From positions 278,288 through 342,287 of the forward strand of contig JAOZID010000010.1 of NCBI GenBank assembly GCA_026014465.1: 64,000 bases of DNA, read 5' to 3'. The notes under the pieces are model-generated. The model did no database searches and was not told the DNA's origin. It saw only the letters and a list, made by a program, of their open reading frames with translations. Position numbers and translations under genes: made by a program. Below are positions 9,023 to 17,402 of the stretch, in pieces. This DNA comes from Candidatus Bathyarchaeota archaeon. GTDB lineage: Archaea; Thermoproteota; Bathyarchaeia; Bathyarchaeales; Bathycorpusculaceae. Numbering within the stretch: position 1 is the first letter of the stretch; every line of letters begins with the position of its first letter.

Positions 9023-9199
9023 GTGTCGTCACCAGCCCTTCACAAGCAAAGACAAGCAATCTTCGAGCAAGCTGCCAAAATAGAAAACAAAAGCCGCTAC
9101 GTCTCTATGTTTGTGAAGGGTTGGTCTTACGTTTTCCGCTATAACGTTAGGCAGACCCGTTGTGGTTTTACTGTATCATCTGGTTTAGTTTGTCTATGA
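9023..9199 (+). CDS. possible small protein, 58 codons
   Basis: GTG at 9023 is preceded by a strong purine-rich ribosome-binding site (GGAGAAAGG) and opens a 58-residue frame with many Lys, Arg and Gln and no membrane segment. It runs 32 bp into the 3' end of the convergent PAC2 gene. A 14-nt inverted repeat (9032-9045 with 9111-9124, one G-T pair) lies inside the frame, so the region could equally be a structured RNA. No homology recognised. The Shine-Dalgarno is the main support. Confidence 0.35.
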   Translation: MSSPALHKQRQAIFEQAAKIENKSRYVSMFVKGWSYVFRYNVRQTRCGFTVSSGLVCL

Positions 9200-9848
9200 T
9201 GATTTTTGCTGCGTCGTTGTCTGGGGCTTCTAGGTCGGTTTCTGTGGGTTGAGTGCTGGCGAAAAGGCACAGCGCTTGGATTCCGCGTAGTTTTGATAAA
9301 CCAAAAACAAGCCCTGAAAAACCCATAAACGGTCCCTTGTAGCCGATGTCCACGCCGTATTTGGTTTTTAATTCCTCAAGAACACTGGCGTCCGTACCGG
9401 CGCAGCACAGCTTCTTCTCTGGCTCTTGTTTTGCGCCATAACCCGCCACTACAATTACCCTTTTAACCTGCAATTCGAAAAGAAAATCTGCAACCTTCGA
9501 CGCTACATCATACTGGCCCTCAAAATTGGCGTGATAACCCCTGACAAAAACTGTTTTGGGTGCTTCGTTTGCGTAGAATTGGACTTTGGGCAAATCGGGT
9601 GTGCCCTGTTCGATGATGACGCCTCCAAGACCTGGCATGGCGGGGTGGGCTGCGTATGCGGGTTTGGTTTCGTAGATAGAGGGCATGTGTGTTGAGTATA
9701 AGTCGGCGAGGGGCTCCGCGTTTTTTTGTTTGACCAGCTCGTCAACGACTAATTTGCCTATGGAACGCAAACCTGGGGCGCCAACTATAGCGGTGGCGTC
9801 TTTGAGGTCGGCTTTTTTGTGCTGTTTTATCCAAATGCCCTTTTCCAT
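9168..9848 (-). CDS. PAC2 family protein (proteasome-assembly-chaperone-like)
   Basis: A 226-residue protein with the PAC2 pattern: TAIVGAPGLRSIGKLVVDELVKQ, KTVFVRGYHANFEGQYDVASKVADF, KRVIVVAGYGA, and a late GFSGLVFGLSKLRGI. Archaeal PAC2 (COG1938/COG2047) proteins are homologous to eukaryotic proteasome assembly chaperones, but their archaeal function is not established. It lies 15 bp downstream of a second PAC2 gene on the same strand, so the two are probably co-transcribed and may form a heterodimer, as Pba1-Pba2 do (inference). Confidence 0.85.
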   Translation of the reverse strand: MEKGIWIKQHKKADLKDATAIVGAPGLRSIGKLVVDELVKQKNAEPLADLYSTHMPSIYETKPAYAAHPAMPGLGGVIIEQGTPDLPKVQFYANEAPKTVFVRGYHANFEGQYDVASKVADFLFELQVKRVIVVAGYGAKQEPEKKLCCAGTDASVLEELKTKYGVDIGYKGPFMGFSGLVFGLSKLRGIQALCLFASTQPTETDLEAPDNDAAKIIIDKLNQMIQ

Positions 9849-9863
9849 GTGGGTGTCCTTCTT

Positions 9864-10676
9864 TTAGGTGACGTAGCTGGGTCGTTTGCTGGATTGCGTC
9901 ATTTCTTCGCGTACGCGGCGTTCTATCTCGGTCATTTTAGCTACGACTTCATCCATCTGCTTGGCTTGTTTGTCCATAGGGTCCATGTCCAGTTTGAGCT
10001 GCAAAACTGCTTCGACAACGTGCAGTGCGGCTTTGGCTGCTTTTGCGTCCGTGACGTACTCGCCCGTGGATAGCTGGTACCCGTGGGTTTCTGCCAGCAA
10101 ACAGGCACCTTCTAGTCCTTTCTTTCGGGCAAGACCCAAAATCAAGCCGTTTTCTCCACCGATAACGCCGCTGTCCAAGGGTTTAACATCGTGTTTTTTG
10201 AGTTCTTCAAGAAGTTCGGGGCTGGTTGCGGTGCAGTAAACCTGCGGGGTCTCAAACGGTTTGTCGGTAACTAAAGCTGCCACCGAGAAAACCCGTTTCA
10301 CGCCGTTTTGGCTTGCCCAATCCAAGATTTTATCCGCAATTTCGTATTGTCCTTCAGGAGAAAACGCCTGTGCATTGCCTGTGAAGAACACAAAATCCTG
10401 TCCTTTTTCGTCCTTGTAGTGGTACAGCTCATTTTTCAACAGCTCCACCAACCCGTCCTCTTTAATCACAACGTAAGGCGGGAAATACCGCGAGTAAACC
10501 TCTCCAATCAACTCAGCTTTAAGCTGCTTCACCAAATAGTCAACAGATAACTTGCCAATATACGCAATACCCGGAAGCCCAACAACAAGCACTAAATCCT
10601 TGGGCATTTGCTCCTTCACAATTTTGATGTCAACATCCAAAGTTAAGACCTCTAACAAGTGTATAAAGCTGTACAT
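9864..10676 (-). CDS. PAC2 family protein, first gene of a pair
   Basis: 270 residues with the same fold pattern as its neighbour: VLVVGLPGIAYIGKLSVDYLVKQL, FVFFTGNAQAFSPEGQYEIADKILDWA, KRVFSVAALVTDK, GGENGLILGLARKKGL. It adds a C-terminal helical tail rich in Lys and Glu (about 225-270) with coiled-coil character that the second paralogue lacks. The likely start is the ATG at 10676, although a start nearer MPKDLVLVVG (about 24 residues in) would match family length better. Probably heads the two-gene operon. Lies downstream of trpA with a 53 bp gap. Confidence 0.85.
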   Translation of the reverse strand: MYSFIHLLEVLTLDVDIKIVKEQMPKDLVLVVGLPGIAYIGKLSVDYLVKQLKAELIGEVYSRYFPPYVVIKEDGLVELLKNELYHYKDEKGQDFVFFTGNAQAFSPEGQYEIADKILDWASQNGVKRVFSVAALVTDKPFETPQVYCTATSPELLEELKKHDVKPLDSGVIGGENGLILGLARKKGLEGACLLAETHGYQLSTGEYVTDAKAAKAALHVVEAVLQLKLDMDPMDKQAKQMDEVVAKMTEIERRVREEMTQSSKRPSYVT

Positions 10677-10729
10677 CTACCAAAATGAACCTTTTGGAAA
10701 ACCTTTAAGGCACCCAAAAAACGGGAGGG

Positions 10730-11542
10730 TTAAGGGTTTAGGGTTGCGGTTTTTAGTTCGCGTGCGGTTGCTTCAAGTTCTTTTTGCATGGCATCGTGGT
10801 CGTTGAGGTTTTTGCTGATTATGTTGATGAATGCGCTACCGACTATGACGCCGTCTGCCCCTGCCGCAAGTATACGACGTACATGCTCAGGTTTGGAGAC
10901 TCCAAAACCCACCGCCAACGCAATATGCTCACGCGTAAAAGGCAAAACCCGCTGCACCAACTCTATTGTTGACTCCGAAACATCCGCTTTGGCACCCGTG
11001 ACGCCAAAATGTGAAACCAAGTATAGGAAACCTGAAGAGCAAGCCACGATGTTGCGTAGGCGTTCGTTGCCTGTGGATGGGGCAGCTAGGAAAATTGTGT
11101 CTACGCCTTTGCATCTTGCGGCTTGTTTGCAGTCTTTGGCTTCCTCAGCGGGCAAGTCGGGAACGATTATGCCGTCGACAAGGCAGTTTTTGGCTTGGCA
11201 AAAAAAGTTGTCTAAGCCCATTTTGAAGACGGGGTTGTAGTAGGTCATGATGACTAAGGGGACGCTGCTTTGTTGGCGTATCTGCTTTGCCACATCCAGC
11301 ACTTTGGCGGGGGTGGTTCCTGCGTTCAGGGCGCGTATGCTTGCGGCTTGTATGGTTGGTCCGTCCGCGATGGGATCAGAAAAAGGCAGTCCCAACTCGA
11401 GTATGTCGACGCCTCCGCGGATTAGGGATTGCGCTATTTGCAGGGTCTGAGTTGGGTTGGGGTCGCCGCATGTAATGTACCCGATAAGGGCGCCTTCGTT
11501 TTTGGCTTTGAGCTGCTCGAACACGCTGCTTATTTTGCTCAC
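10730..11542 (-). CDS. trpA: tryptophan synthase alpha subunit
   Basis: 270 residues. It cleaves indole-3-glycerol phosphate to indole and glyceraldehyde-3-phosphate and feeds indole to TrpB. Visible landmarks are the catalytic Glu in [12 protein letters not shown](I/V)ADGP, the Asp loop in [27 protein letters not shown], and the phosphate-binding [10 protein letters not shown] and GVIVGSAF. The start overlaps the trpB stop by 4 bp (ATGA), indicating translational coupling. Last gene of trpEGDCBA. Confidence 0.97.
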   Translation of the reverse strand: MSKISSVFEQLKAKNEGALIGYITCGDPNPTQTLQIAQSLIRGGVDILELGLPFSDPIADGPTIQAASIRALNAGTTPAKVLDVAKQIRQQSSVPLVIMTYYNPVFKMGLDNFFCQAKNCLVDGIIVPDLPAEEAKDCKQAARCKGVDTIFLAAPSTGNERLRNIVACSSGFLYLVSHFGVTGAKADVSESTIELVQRVLPFTREHIALAVGFGVSKPEHVRRILAAGADGVIVGSAFINIISKNLNDHDAMQKELEATARELKTATLNP

Positions 11543-12777
11543 ATTTTTACCCCCAAATACGCCGCTATGGTTTCCACGTCTTTGTCACCACGACCCGACA
11601 ACGTAACCACTACGGATTCGTCAGGCTTCATCTGCTCAGCTAGTTTCATGGCAAACGCCACTGCATGCGAGGACTCCAAAGCAGGCACGATGCCCTCAAG
11701 CTTGGATAAGGCAAGAAACGCATCTACCGTCTCTCTATCGGTTGCTGAAACGTACTGTGCTCTTTGTAGCGACTTCAAAAATGAATGCTCAGGACCTACG
11801 CCGGGGTAGTCTAAGCCTGCGGAGATGCTGTGGGTGTTTTGGATTTGTCCGTCTTCGTCTTGCAGGATGTAGGTGTGCATGCCATGGAAGATGCCTTCGG
11901 AGCCTGCGCCTAGCGATGCGGCGTGTTTGCCTGTTTCTATGCCTTCGCCTGCGGCTTCTACGCCGTAAAGCTTGACTTCAGGGTTATCTTCAAATGGGTA
12001 AAACGTGCCCAAAGCGTTGCTTCCTCCGCCTACACACGCGACTAAAGCTTGGGGAAGGGTTCCTTCTTTGTCGAGGAATTCGACTTTGAGTTCGTTGCCT
12101 ATGACGCTTTGGAAATCACGCACAATCATGGGGTATGGGTGAGGACCAACAACTGAGCCAATTAGGTAATACGTGTTTTTGAGGTTGACGACCCAGTCGC
12201 GGAACGCCTCGTTTATGGCGTCTTTGAGGGTTTTGCTGCCTGCTTCCACGGGGTGTACCTTTGCGCCCAGCAGTTTCATGCGGAAAACGTTCAGTTTTTG
12301 GCGTACGGTGTCTTCTGAGCCCATGTAGACTTCGGATTTGAGCCCCAACGCTGCGCAAGCCATCGCAGTCGCCACGCCATGCTGACCCGCCCCTGTCTCT
12401 GCGATAACGCGCGGTTTGCCCATACGCCGTGCCAAAAGCGCCTGTCCAATGGTGTTATTGATTTTGTGGGCGCCCCCGTGCGCGAGGTCTTCGCGTTTAA
12501 GGTAAATTTTGGCTCCGCCTACCTGCCTTGTGAGGTTCTCTGCAAAGTAAAGCGTTGTGGGTCTACCGACGTATTCGCTTAAGTAATATGAGAGTTCGTG
12601 AGTGAATTTTTCGTCGATTTTAGCTAGATTGTAGGCTTCTTCAAGTTCGGTTATGGCTTCCATTAAGACTTCTGGAACAAAGCGTCCGCCGTACTTGCCG
12701 TATTTCCCGTCCACAGGGTAACTGCTTAACTCTTTGTTTATGTTTTCATCGCCTTCACGAGTCGTATGCATCAACAT
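11539..12777 (-). CDS. trpB: tryptophan synthase beta subunit (TrpB1 type)
   Basis: 412 residues, PLP-dependent condensation of indole with serine. The PLP lysine is in [15 protein letters not shown], the catalytic Glu loop is [11 protein letters not shown], and the phosphate loop is [10 protein letters not shown]. The length and HKINN context match TrpB1, the partner of TrpA, rather than the longer stand-alone TrpB2. An N-terminal extension of about 20 residues precedes [11 protein letters not shown]. Overlaps trpC by 7 bp. Confidence 0.97.
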   Translation of the reverse strand: MLMHTTREGDENINKELSSYPVDGKYGKYGGRFVPEVLMEAITELEEAYNLAKIDEKFTHELSYYLSEYVGRPTTLYFAENLTRQVGGAKIYLKREDLAHGGAHKINNTIGQALLARRMGKPRVIAETGAGQHGVATAMACAALGLKSEVYMGSEDTVRQKLNVFRMKLLGAKVHPVEAGSKTLKDAINEAFRDWVVNLKNTYYLIGSVVGPHPYPMIVRDFQSVIGNELKVEFLDKEGTLPQALVACVGGGSNALGTFYPFEDNPEVKLYGVEAAGEGIETGKHAASLGAGSEGIFHGMHTYILQDEDGQIQNTHSISAGLDYPGVGPEHSFLKSLQRAQYVSATDRETVDAFLALSKLEGIVPALESSHAVAFAMKLAEQMKPDESVVVTLSGRGDKDVETIAAYLGVKM

Positions 12778-13562
12778 CCCTCAATAGCACATACAAGTTC
12801 ATTGACCTTATCTGTTATATTAGTAGATAACATTATTGCAGAACCAACAAGAAAGCCTTTCGCACCACACCCAAACAAAAACGCCACATCCGACGCCGCA
12901 TGCACGCCGCTTTCACTCACAACCACCTTACCCGCAACGTCGTTTTCCGCCAAAATCCTGCGCGTAGTCTCCAAATCCACCCCCAACGTGGCAAGGTTAC
13001 GGTTATTAATGCCCACCAAATCAGCTTCGCTGTCTACGGCGTATCGGAACTCGTCGGCGGTGTGGGCTTCAAGCAAAACCTCCAAACCCCGCCTATGAGC
13101 CTGCTCAATCATCTCGTCACGGCTGCAGCTGCAGTAGCCGCGGTCAAAAAGCGCCTGAATCAACAAAACTACATTCGCGCCCACCTGCACGGCGGCATCC
13201 AACTGTACGCTGTCAACCACGAAATCCTTCATCAACAAAGGCAACCCCACAGCGCCCCGAACCTCCACCAAATACTGCAACGAACCATTGAAATGCTTGG
13301 GCTCAGTAAGAACAGAAATTCCCGCGGCGCCGCCTTTTTGCATGGCTTTTGCGATTTGCGCTGGGGCGAAGTCTTTGCGAATGGTTCCCGCAGAGGGCGA
13401 TGCGCCTTTGACTTCGGTTATGACGGCGGCGGCTTTGCTTTGCAAAACAGCAGTTTTTAGGCTTGCCGATACTTTTGTGGGGCTATTGGGTGCTTGCTGG
13501 TAGTATCCTGACTGCACGGTTTGCTGTGCGTCCTTAGCCAAGGTATCCAAGAAGTCAGGCAT
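12771..13562 (-). CDS. trpC: indole-3-glycerol phosphate synthase
   Basis: About 263 residues, closing the indole ring from CdRP. Motifs: [16 protein letters not shown] (catalytic Lys), [24 protein letters not shown] (catalytic Lys), [19 protein letters not shown] and [11 protein letters not shown]. The ATG at 13562 gives [13 protein letters not shown] and overlaps trpD by 8 bp. The frame is open further up to 13745, but that part lies wholly inside trpD and is rejected. No TrpF domain is fused to either end. Confidence 0.95.
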   Translation of the reverse strand: MPDFLDTLAKDAQQTVQSGYYQQAPNSPTKVSASLKTAVLQSKAAAVITEVKGASPSAGTIRKDFAPAQIAKAMQKGGAAGISVLTEPKHFNGSLQYLVEVRGAVGLPLLMKDFVVDSVQLDAAVQVGANVVLLIQALFDRGYCSCSRDEMIEQAHRRGLEVLLEAHTADEFRYAVDSEADLVGINNRNLATLGVDLETTRRILAENDVAGKVVVSESGVHAASDVAFLFGCGAKGFLVGSAIMLSTNITDKVNELVCAIEGC

Positions 13563-14616
13563 AGCGCTGTTCCAACTCCTCAAGCCTTGACAAATCGCCG
13601 CCCGACGCCTCAACAAGCATCTTAAGCTTACGGTACGCCGCGCCGCTGCCAATGGATTCTCTAGCAACATCCATGCCCGACGAAAAATCTTCCGCGCCGC
13701 CCCCGACCATAATAGCCGCCGCACTGTTAACCAGCACAATGTCACGTTTCGCGTCGTCCTCTAAGCATTGCCCGTTTAGGATATCAAACAGTATCTGCGC
13801 GTTCTCTTCTGGGTCTGCGCCTTGCAGATCTTCGATACGAGCTGGATTTACTCCAAAACTTTCAGGCGAAACCTCCATGGTCATAACGGTGCCTTCGCGT
13901 AGCAGCGAAATTTTGGATTTGCCTAAAGTGGAGATTTCGTCAAGCCCATCCAAACCATGCACAACTAACGCTTCCTCACAGCCTAACCCCCGTAGCGTCT
14001 TAGCCAAGGGCTCAGTTAGTTTACCGTCGTAAACGCCTAGAAGCTGCGCGTTTGCACATGCAGGATTAGTCAACGGTCCTAGCACGTTAAAGACGGTGCG
14101 TATTGCGATTTCGCGCCGCGGTGTTATGGCGTATTTCATGGCTGGGTGAAAGGCGGGTGCGAACATGAATCCGATGCCGACTTGTTCGATGGTTTGTTGT
14201 ACGGTTTGGGGTTCCATGGCTAGGTTGACGCCGAGTTTTTCGAGAACGTCTGCGCTGCCGCTTTTGCTGGTGACGGAGCGGTTGCCGTGTTTGGCTATGG
14301 TTATGCCCGCGCCTGCTGCTACGAACGCTGAGGCAGTGCTGATGTTAAAGGTCTTGAGTTTGTCTCCGCCTGTTCCGCAAGTATCAACCAAACGACCCTG
14401 CACCTTTGGTCGGATTTTACAGCAGTTCCCACGCATAACCCCCGCAAACGAGGTCAACTCCTCCACCGTTTCACCCTTTATTCGCAATGCTGTCAAGAAA
14501 GCGGCGGTTTGGGAGTTAGTTGCTTGCCCCGACATAATCTCTGTCATGGCTTGCTGGGCATCGCTGCTGGAGAGGTCAATACCTTCAACCAGACGAGCTA
14601 TAACTTCTTTTATCAT
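13555..14616 (-). CDS. trpD: anthranilate phosphoribosyltransferase
   Basis: 353 residues, transfers phosphoribose from PRPP to anthranilate. The PRPP-binding DTCGTGGDKLKTFNISTA, KHGNRSVTSKSGSADVLE, FMFAPAFHPAMK and NVLGPLTNPA are all intact. The start overlaps trpG by 4 bp. Confidence 0.97.
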   Translation of the reverse strand: MIKEVIARLVEGIDLSSSDAQQAMTEIMSGQATNSQTAAFLTALRIKGETVEELTSFAGVMRGNCCKIRPKVQGRLVDTCGTGGDKLKTFNISTASAFVAAGAGITIAKHGNRSVTSKSGSADVLEKLGVNLAMEPQTVQQTIEQVGIGFMFAPAFHPAMKYAITPRREIAIRTVFNVLGPLTNPACANAQLLGVYDGKLTEPLAKTLRGLGCEEALVVHGLDGLDEISTLGKSKISLLREGTVMTMEVSPESFGVNPARIEDLQGADPEENAQILFDILNGQCLEDDAKRDIVLVNSAAAIMVGGGAEDFSSGMDVARESIGSGAAYRKLKMLVEASGGDLSRLEELEQRYA

Positions 14617-15203
14617 GGTTGTCTTGTCCCTTCCAAAAAGTTCTTGATTATAATTTTCCCGTCTTCACACAATATGGATTCAGGATGGAATTGTATGCCC
14701 TCTATAGGGTACTGTTTGTGGCGTACGCCCATGACTTCGCCGTCGTCCATGGCTTGGGCGGTGATTTCTAGGCAGTCGGGGATTGTGTCTTTTTCGCCTG
14801 CAAGTGAGTGGTAGCGGGTTGCGGTGAAGGGGTTTTGTACGTCTGCGAAGAGGTTGCGGTTGTCGTGTTTGATTTTGCTGGTTTTGCCGTGCATCAACCG
14901 TTTTGCTGAGACGACTTTGCCGCCGTACGTGCTGATTATGCCCTGATGCCCCAAGCAAACGCCTAGGGTGGGGACTGTGGGGCTTACCTGCTGCAGAATT
15001 GCCTTGCAGACTCCAAAGTATTTCTCGTCGGCTGGGTGCCCCGGACCAGGTGAAAGCACAATGCGGTCAGGTTTAAGCTCCTGCACCTGCTGCAAGGTAA
15101 TTTGGTCATTACGGTAAACCACAACTTCAGGTCCAAATTCTCCGATATACTGCACAAGATTGTAAACAAACGAATCATAATTGTCTATAACCAAAACCTT
15201 CAC
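14613..15203 (-). CDS. trpG: anthranilate synthase glutaminase component
   Basis: 196-residue class I glutamine amidotransferase that supplies ammonia to TrpE. VIDNYDSFVYNLVQY at the N-terminus, the nucleophile in TLGVCLGHQGI, and the His-x-Glu pair in GIQFHPESIL are visible. The start codon touches the trpE stop (shared base 15203), so the two subunits are translationally coupled. It could also serve PabB-type enzymes in folate synthesis, but its place in this operon argues for Trp. Confidence 0.96.
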   Translation of the reverse strand: MKVLVIDNYDSFVYNLVQYIGEFGPEVVVYRNDQITLQQVQELKPDRIVLSPGPGHPADEKYFGVCKAILQQVSPTVPTLGVCLGHQGIISTYGGKVVSAKRLMHGKTSKIKHDNRNLFADVQNPFTATRYHSLAGEKDTIPDCLEITAQAMDDGEVMGVRHKQYPIEGIQFHPESILCEDGKIIIKNFLEGTRQP

Positions 15204-16564
15204 TACATACTGCCTCCAGTTGATTCTTTGAGTGCTTTCATAAGCGCCCCAGCTTTATGCTCAGTTTCAAACCATTCCCGCTCAGGAACCGAATCCGCCA
15301 CAATACCCGCACCCACCTGAACATGCGCTTTATTGCCTTTTGCAAACAGGGTGCGTATGGTTATGGCGAAATCTGCGTTACCGTTGTAGCTAAAGTAGCC
15401 CACGGCACCTGCGTAGGGTCCACGGCTGTTGGGTTCGAGTTCGTCGATGATTTCCATGGCACGGACTTTGGGGGCTCCTGAAACTGTTCCTGCGGGAAAA
15501 ACGGCGCGCAAGGCGTCATAGCCGTCGCAGTCGTCTGTTAAGTCGCCTACGACCCTTGAGACGATGTGCTGGACGTGGCTGTAGCTGTGTACCTGCATGA
15601 ATTCGGGGACTCGGACGCTTCCGAACTTGGAGACTCTGCCCGTGTCGTTTCGAGCTAAATCCACCAGCATCACATGCTCCGCGCATTCCTTAGGGTCAGC
15701 TAAGAGTTCCTTGGCTAAGCGGCGGTTTTCGGCGGCGTTTTCGGTGCGCGGTCGAGTGCCTGCTATGGGGAAGGTCTCTAAGGTGCGGTTTTCTACTCGG
15801 GCGAGCATTTCGGGGCTGGAACCAACGATTTGGTGTTTGCCTGATTTGAAGAAGTACATGTACGGGGAGGGGTTTATGGTGCGTAGGGCGTCGTAGAACT
15901 GGGTTAGGTCGCCTTGGAATTTGAAGTCGTAACGTTTGCTCAGTACCACTTGGAATATATCACCCGCTGTTACGTACCGCTTAGCTGTTTCAACCGCACG
16001 TTCATACTGCTCCTTGGACACATTCACCGACGGCTCACTAACCCGCAACGGCTCAAACTCAGCAGGCTGCCCAAGCAACTCGTTAACCTCAGGCAAACGA
16101 TTCTCACGATAATAATAGTAATACGCACGCTTTTGACGATGATCAAAAACTATCCCATCATCAAACACGCCCATCTCTACATCAGGAAACGATAGGTCAT
16201 CCACGGCGGTTTGGGGCAGTTTCTCCCAGTAACGCACCGCATCATACGAAATATAGCCGACCGCGCCGCCTGCGAATCGAAATTCCTTATTTGCTGTAGC
16301 TCTGCCCTCAAGAACCCGTTTAATCACATCGAGCGGGTCACCTGTTTGCTCCACCGTTTTCTTGCCTGAACGTTCGTTGCGGATTTGTGCGGTGCCGTTT
16401 TTTATTTGGATGGTGAGTTCAGGGTTAAAACCCAGAAAAGAGAACTGTGCAAGTTTTCGTGGGCCTTCGATGGATTCAAGCAGATACGCTGTTTGGCAGT
16501 GCTTGTAGAGTTTAGAGAACGTTTCGATGGGTGATTTCTCAAAGGGGATTTTCTTAAAATTCAA
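15203..16564 (-). CDS. trpE: anthranilate synthase component I
   Basis: 453 residues, chorismate to anthranilate. The N-terminal feedback-site motif appears as LLESIEGPRKLAQFSFLGF (the LLES element that binds tryptophan). The C-terminal chorismate-binding domain carries YDFKFQGDLTQFYDALR, FPIAGTRPR, KECAEHVMLVDLARND and FPAGTVSGAPKVRAMEII. The start is a TTG with no visible Shine-Dalgarno, 22 nt after the stop of a 14-codon leader ORF that does have one, so TrpE initiation may depend on the leader. First structural gene of trpEGDCBA; trpF is absent. Confidence 0.95.
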   Translation of the reverse strand: MNFKKIPFEKSPIETFSKLYKHCQTAYLLESIEGPRKLAQFSFLGFNPELTIQIKNGTAQIRNERSGKKTVEQTGDPLDVIKRVLEGRATANKEFRFAGGAVGYISYDAVRYWEKLPQTAVDDLSFPDVEMGVFDDGIVFDHRQKRAYYYYYRENRLPEVNELLGQPAEFEPLRVSEPSVNVSKEQYERAVETAKRYVTAGDIFQVVLSKRYDFKFQGDLTQFYDALRTINPSPYMYFFKSGKHQIVGSSPEMLARVENRTLETFPIAGTRPRTENAAENRRLAKELLADPKECAEHVMLVDLARNDTGRVSKFGSVRVPEFMQVHSYSHVQHIVSRVVGDLTDDCDGYDALRAVFPAGTVSGAPKVRAMEIIDELEPNSRGPYAGAVGYFSYNGNADFAITIRTLFAKGNKAHVQVGAGIVADSVPEREWFETEHKAGALMKALKESTGGSM

Positions 16565-16586
16565 AGGCGTAGCTAACTTGTCGGAT

Positions 16587-16631
16587 TTAGGCGTTGATTG
16601 TGCGTTGCCAAAGACGATACCCCATTTTCAT
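16587..16631 (-). CDS. candidate trp leader peptide (14 aa, one Trp codon)
   Basis: Between the TATA box and trpE lies ATG AAA ATG..., reading MKMGYRLWQRTINA then TAA. AGGAG sits 3-4 nt upstream of its ATG. It is the only ORF with a good ribosome-binding site in the leader; trpE itself starts with TTG and no visible site. One Trp codon (TGG at 16610-16608) is at position 8. It is not in frame with trpE. This could be a sensing leader or a coupling ORF; nothing here proves it is translated. Confidence 0.45.
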   Translation of the reverse strand: MKMGYRLWQRTINA

Positions 16632-16661
16632 GTGCTCCTATAGTTCGCAAACATACCCAAA

Positions 16662-16697
16662 TGGTATATTTAAGGCTTTTCAGTACAAAAATGTACA
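16662..16697 (-). promoter_or_regulatory. trp operon promoter with TGTACA-type boxes
   Basis: On the minus strand, TTAAATATA (about 16664-16672, preceded by AAAGCC as a BRE) is a good archaeal TATA box, giving a start near 16640. Immediately upstream is the inverted repeat GTACA-AAAA-TGTAC (16683-16696), which contains TGTACA (16692-16697) and TGTACT on the coding strand. TGTACA is the TRP-box sequence bound by TrpY in Methanothermobacter. The repressor itself is not in the window. Confidence 0.6.
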
Positions 16698-16728
16698 TAC
16701 AATCGTGGGGAAAAACCGCAAGGCAGAA

Positions 16729-17310
16729 TCAGTAATCCAGAAGGGTTCTCTGGTTGTCCTCTTCGCTGTAGAGCGGGTACGTAATTTTTGTTCCATCTAC
16801 GTGGGCGGTTTCGGTTAGCTTGTGGCGCAGGTGGCTGTCTGCGGTTAAGATGTGCTCGACAGTGACGCCGCGTACGTTTAGGGCATCGGAGAGAAGCGAG
16901 CGGTGACAGCGCCACGGCAGGGCTTCAGCACACATAACGGCGGTTTGGGCTGTGTGGGCAAGCGAAATCAAATGCGCCAGGTTCTCCGTGAACTCTCGGG
17001 TCTGCATATAATCCGCGTAGCCCCTCAAGCCTTTGGGCAAAGCCAAATTCACCGAATCAGAATGCGACCTGCGAAACCCCCCAAGCTCAGGCACATGACT
17101 ATACCTTATTCCCTCCGCTTTTAGTAACTCCTGCAAATTCTCCTTGCTAAACTGAGGCGTATGCCGAGAATGAGGCGCAGCCCGAACATCCACCACCAAA
17201 CCCACACCATACACATGTAAAATCGAAACAAACTCCTCCACAGTCCTCGTAGAATGCCCAATAGTAAAAACCACAAACCCCAACTCAGAATCCACAGCCA
17301 AGAACCCCAA
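16729..17310 (-). CDS. DUF488 family protein
   Basis: 193 residues. The start region VFTIGHSTRTVEEFVSIL, VVDVRAAPHSRHTPQFS, YSHVPELGGFR, and the late VMCAEALPWRCHRSLLSDAL (Cys and CHR) define DUF488. The conserved Cys, His and Arg suggest catalysis, but the family reaction is not established. Adjacent to the trp promoter on the same strand; readthrough into trp is possible, yet trp has its own promoter. N-terminal residues before VVFTIGHS are probably not needed, so a start slightly downstream is possible. Confidence 0.85.
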   Translation of the reverse strand: MGFLAVDSELGFVVFTIGHSTRTVEEFVSILHVYGVGLVVDVRAAPHSRHTPQFSKENLQELLKAEGIRYSHVPELGGFRRSHSDSVNLALPKGLRGYADYMQTREFTENLAHLISLAHTAQTAVMCAEALPWRCHRSLLSDALNVRGVTVEHILTADSHLRHKLTETAHVDGTKITYPLYSEEDNQRTLLDY

Positions 17311-17402
17311 CTAACCAAAACGTCCAAACTATATAAAACAAACCAGACAGGTTAACGCGAAAAAAGAAAACAAAGGACGGGATTTCCCCGTTAGATGAAG
17401 AT

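Noticed and set aside
13563-13745. N-terminal extension of trpC
   Set aside because: It is contained in trpD on another frame; [11 protein letters not shown] at 13562 is the normal start.
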